From: an uncultured Lachnospiraceae bacterium | GTDB taxonomy: Bacteria; Bacillota; Clostridia; Lachnospirales; Lachnospiraceae | Length of the DNA stretch: 7,900 nucleotides | NCBI GenBank assembly: GCA_910586025.1 | Contig: CAJUIO010000013.1 | Coordinates: forward strand, 43,379 to 51,278 | Direction: 5' to 3' | Part shown: positions 7,197-7,900 of the stretch, in pieces | Numbering within the stretch: the stretch's first letter is position 1 | Layout of the letters: each line of letters begins with the position of its first letter | Program-made: the position numbers and the translations under genes | Notes under the pieces: generated by a model | Told to the model about the DNA's origin: nothing | Database searches by the model: none | Seen by the model: only the letters and a program-made list of their open reading frames with translations

Positions 7197-7235
7197 TTGT
7201 CCGACTCCTGTTTTCTCATAGCTTTACCAGAATCA

Positions 7236-7264
7236 AGTATATCATTTTGAACCGCATTTTACAA
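7236..7264 (-). promoter_or_regulatory. Putative extended -10 promoter for the cyclase-glycosidase operon
   Basis: On the minus strand TTGTAA (revcomp of 7259-7264) and TATACT (revcomp of 7236-7241) are separated by exactly 17 bases. The -10 box is preceded by TGA, giving an extended -10. Transcription would start near 7229, leaving a leader of about 33 bases with the AGGAGT ribosome site. This is the best promoter match for the minus strand in the window. Confidence 0.6.
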
Positions 7265-7296
7265 GGAAAGTTTCAGTTCCCCCTGACCTTTCCCCT

Positions 7297-7318
7297 GGGA
7301 CATAGTTTACACTGTCCC
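7297..7318. repeat. Inverted repeat GGGACA/TGTCCC with 10-base spacer
   Basis: GGGACA (7297-7302) and TGTCCC (7313-7318) are perfect inverted arms around TAGTTTACAC. The repeat lies about 33 bases upstream of the cyclase -35 box and about 34 bases before the start of the broken ATPase gene. It has no T-run on either side, so it is not a normal terminator. It could be an operator, or a remnant of a mobile-element end; neither can be shown from this single copy. Confidence 0.5.
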
Positions 7319-7351
7319 CAAACACCAATCATCACGCAGAGGAGAATACCA

Positions 7352-7724
7352 TTGAAACTGATTATTTTGAGTCTTTACCGGAACAGACTTCTGGCTGTGA
7401 AGACTTGTCGAATAGGATTTTGAAAAAATCCGGATAAATAATAACTTTTTCACTGATAAGACAGATTTCATCCGCCAGTGGTGGGAGGCAGATGATGATG
7501 TGACCTTGATCACACGTCCCAGACGCTTTGGCAAAACATTAAATATGAGTATGCTTGTAAAATTTTTCTCTCATGAATATGCAGGCAGGGGAGATCTTTT
7601 CGAGGGTCTCTCCATATGGAAGGAAAAAAAATATCGCACTCTGCAGGGAACCCGGCCTGTGATCTTTCTCAGCTTTGCCAATGTTAAGGAGATCCCTATC
7701 CTATGTTTTGCAAAATACGCATAA
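7352..7724 (+). pseudogene. Broken 5' remnant of an AAA-ATPase-like / DUF1703 protein
   Basis: From about 7419 the third frame reads FEKIRINNNFFTDKTDFIRQ, then WWEADDD, then VTLITRPRRFGKTLNMSML (7500-7556). This is the N-terminus of the AAA-ATPase-like plus PD-(D/E)XK nuclease-like DUF1703 family, with the P-loop in RPRRFGKT. GDLFEGLSIW and PVIFLSFANVKE continue the match. The family runs to about 500 residues or more, but similarity stops after NVKE (about 7691); an unrelated tail (IPILCFAKYA) then reaches a stop at 7722-7724. At the front, the frame is closed by TAG 7413-7415 and TGA 7398-7400. The second frame reads …VKTCRIGF and stops at 7421-7423. Removing one T from the four T at 7418-7421 joins them as RIGFEKIR, so a single-base insertion is likely. 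With that repair, a TTG at 7352 has a fine AGAGGAG site (7338-7344) seven bases upstream. The gene is both frameshifted and cut short, so it is almost surely dead. The function of intact relatives is not well defined. Confidence 0.82.
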
Positions 7725-7769
7725 TTTATACGCAAAAACTATTGATATGCGCATAAAAAAGGCGCATAA
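7717..7769 (+). repeat. Four direct (A/G)CGCA(T/A)AA boxes upstream of hicA
   Basis: The boxes are ACGCATAA (7717-7724), ACGCAAAA (7730-7737), GCGCATAA (7749-7756) and GCGCATAA (7762-7769). Starts are 13, 19 and 13 bases apart, so they form two pairs with equal internal spacing. The third box lies in a perfect ten-base palindrome, TATGCGCATA (7746-7755). The third and fourth overlap the spacer and -10 of the hicA promoter. This is what an operator for an autoregulating antitoxin would look like; HicB-type antitoxins commonly repress their own operon. Binding is inferred. Confidence 0.6.
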
Positions 7770-7770
7770 T
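7742..7770 (+). promoter_or_regulatory. Putative hicA promoter
   Basis: TTGATA (7742-7747) and CATAAT (7765-7770, five of six bases) are 17 bases apart. The expected start is near 7777, giving a very short leader. The leader includes the near-perfect ribosome site AAGGAGG (7780-7786), seven bases before the ATG. The repeat boxes overlap the core promoter, fitting repression by the antitoxin. Confidence 0.62.
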
Positions 7771-7793
7771 ACATAATATAAGGAGGACACAAT

Positions 7794-7900
7794 ATGACAG
7801 TTCGGGAAATACTAAAGACGCTTCGCAAAGATGGATGGTACCCCATCAATCAGGAAGGCTCCCACATAAGCCTAAAGCACCCAACAAAGCCCGGAAAAGT
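7794..7900 (+). CDS. hicA: HicA mRNA-interferase toxin (3' end outside window)
   Basis: The visible 35 residues begin MTVREILKTLRKDGWYPINQ and continue EGSHISLKHPTKPGK, the characteristic start of HicA. This is a small double-stranded-RNA-binding-fold toxin of about 60 residues that cleaves mRNA. The catalytic histidine is His24 in the GSH motif. The helix ending in GW and the strand with KHP(T)KPGK are family hallmarks. Start choice is clear: AAGGAGG lies seven bases upstream. The gene is open at the right edge, so whether it is intact and followed by hicB cannot be seen. The upstream repeat-rich promoter suggests operon autoregulation. It directly follows a truncated ATPase pseudogene, which points to an accessory insertion site. 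Confidence 0.92.
   Translation, partial: MTVREILKTLRKDGWYPINQEGSHISLKHPTKPGK

Noticed and set aside
7351..7437. Alternative frame reading IETDYFESLPEQTSGCEDLSN… after the AGAGGAG site
   Set aside because: It would need an ATT start and ends after 28 codons; the TTG frame joins the ATPase family after a one-base repair and explains the site better.
7717..7769. Repeat boxes as a CRISPR array or plasmid iterons
   Set aside because: Units are only eight bases, spacing is irregular overall, and they sit on a toxin gene promoter; an operator is the simpler reading.

Overview
The window looks like a chromosomal stretch from a gut-type clostridium, most likely a Lachnospiraceae-like Firmicute. The grounds are moderate GC, strong AGGAG-type ribosome sites, TTGTAA/TATGAT-like promoters with 17-base spacers, and the gene families present. 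This placement is inferred from content; nothing in the window fixes a genus.

Bases 1-1612 (+): the last 32 codons of a coiled-coil protein, then a thiol-redox pair. The pair is a six-helix CcdA membrane protein and a membrane-anchored TlpA/ResA-type thioredoxin with a CPPC active site. CcdA should pass electrons from cytoplasmic thioredoxin across the membrane to the TlpA-like protein. No cytochrome c maturation gene is visible, so repair or isomerisation of extracytoplasmic thiols is a likely use.

Bases 1617-5756: a carbohydrate block. An AraC-family regulator (-) is divergent from a family 4 glycoside hydrolase (+), an NAD- and metal-dependent enzyme of the MelA-like alpha-galactosidase/alpha-glucosidase type. 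A long, nearly perfect hairpin terminator separates it from a convergent gene (-). That gene encodes a cytoplasmic glycosidase-like protein with a DUF5060-like, an apiosidase-like (DUF4038) and a DUF5605-like region. Neither hydrolase has a signal peptide, so both probably act on imported oligosaccharides. No transporter is in view.

Bases 5790-7196 (-): a two-helix membrane diguanylate cyclase with an intact GGDEF motif and an intact RxxD inhibitory site. It lies 33 bases upstream of the glycosidase on the same strand and has a good extended -10 promoter, so the two probably form an operon. That is the most unusual arrangement here.

Bases 7197-7900: a disturbed region. It holds a short inverted repeat and the broken 5' remnant of an AAA-ATPase-like/DUF1703 gene, frameshifted and cut off after about 110 codons. 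An AT-rich promoter with four copies of an (A/G)CGCA(T/A)AA box follows, and then the start of a HicA mRNA-interferase toxin gene that runs off the window. This looks like an accessory junction where a toxin-antitoxin module sits against the remains of another accessory gene.
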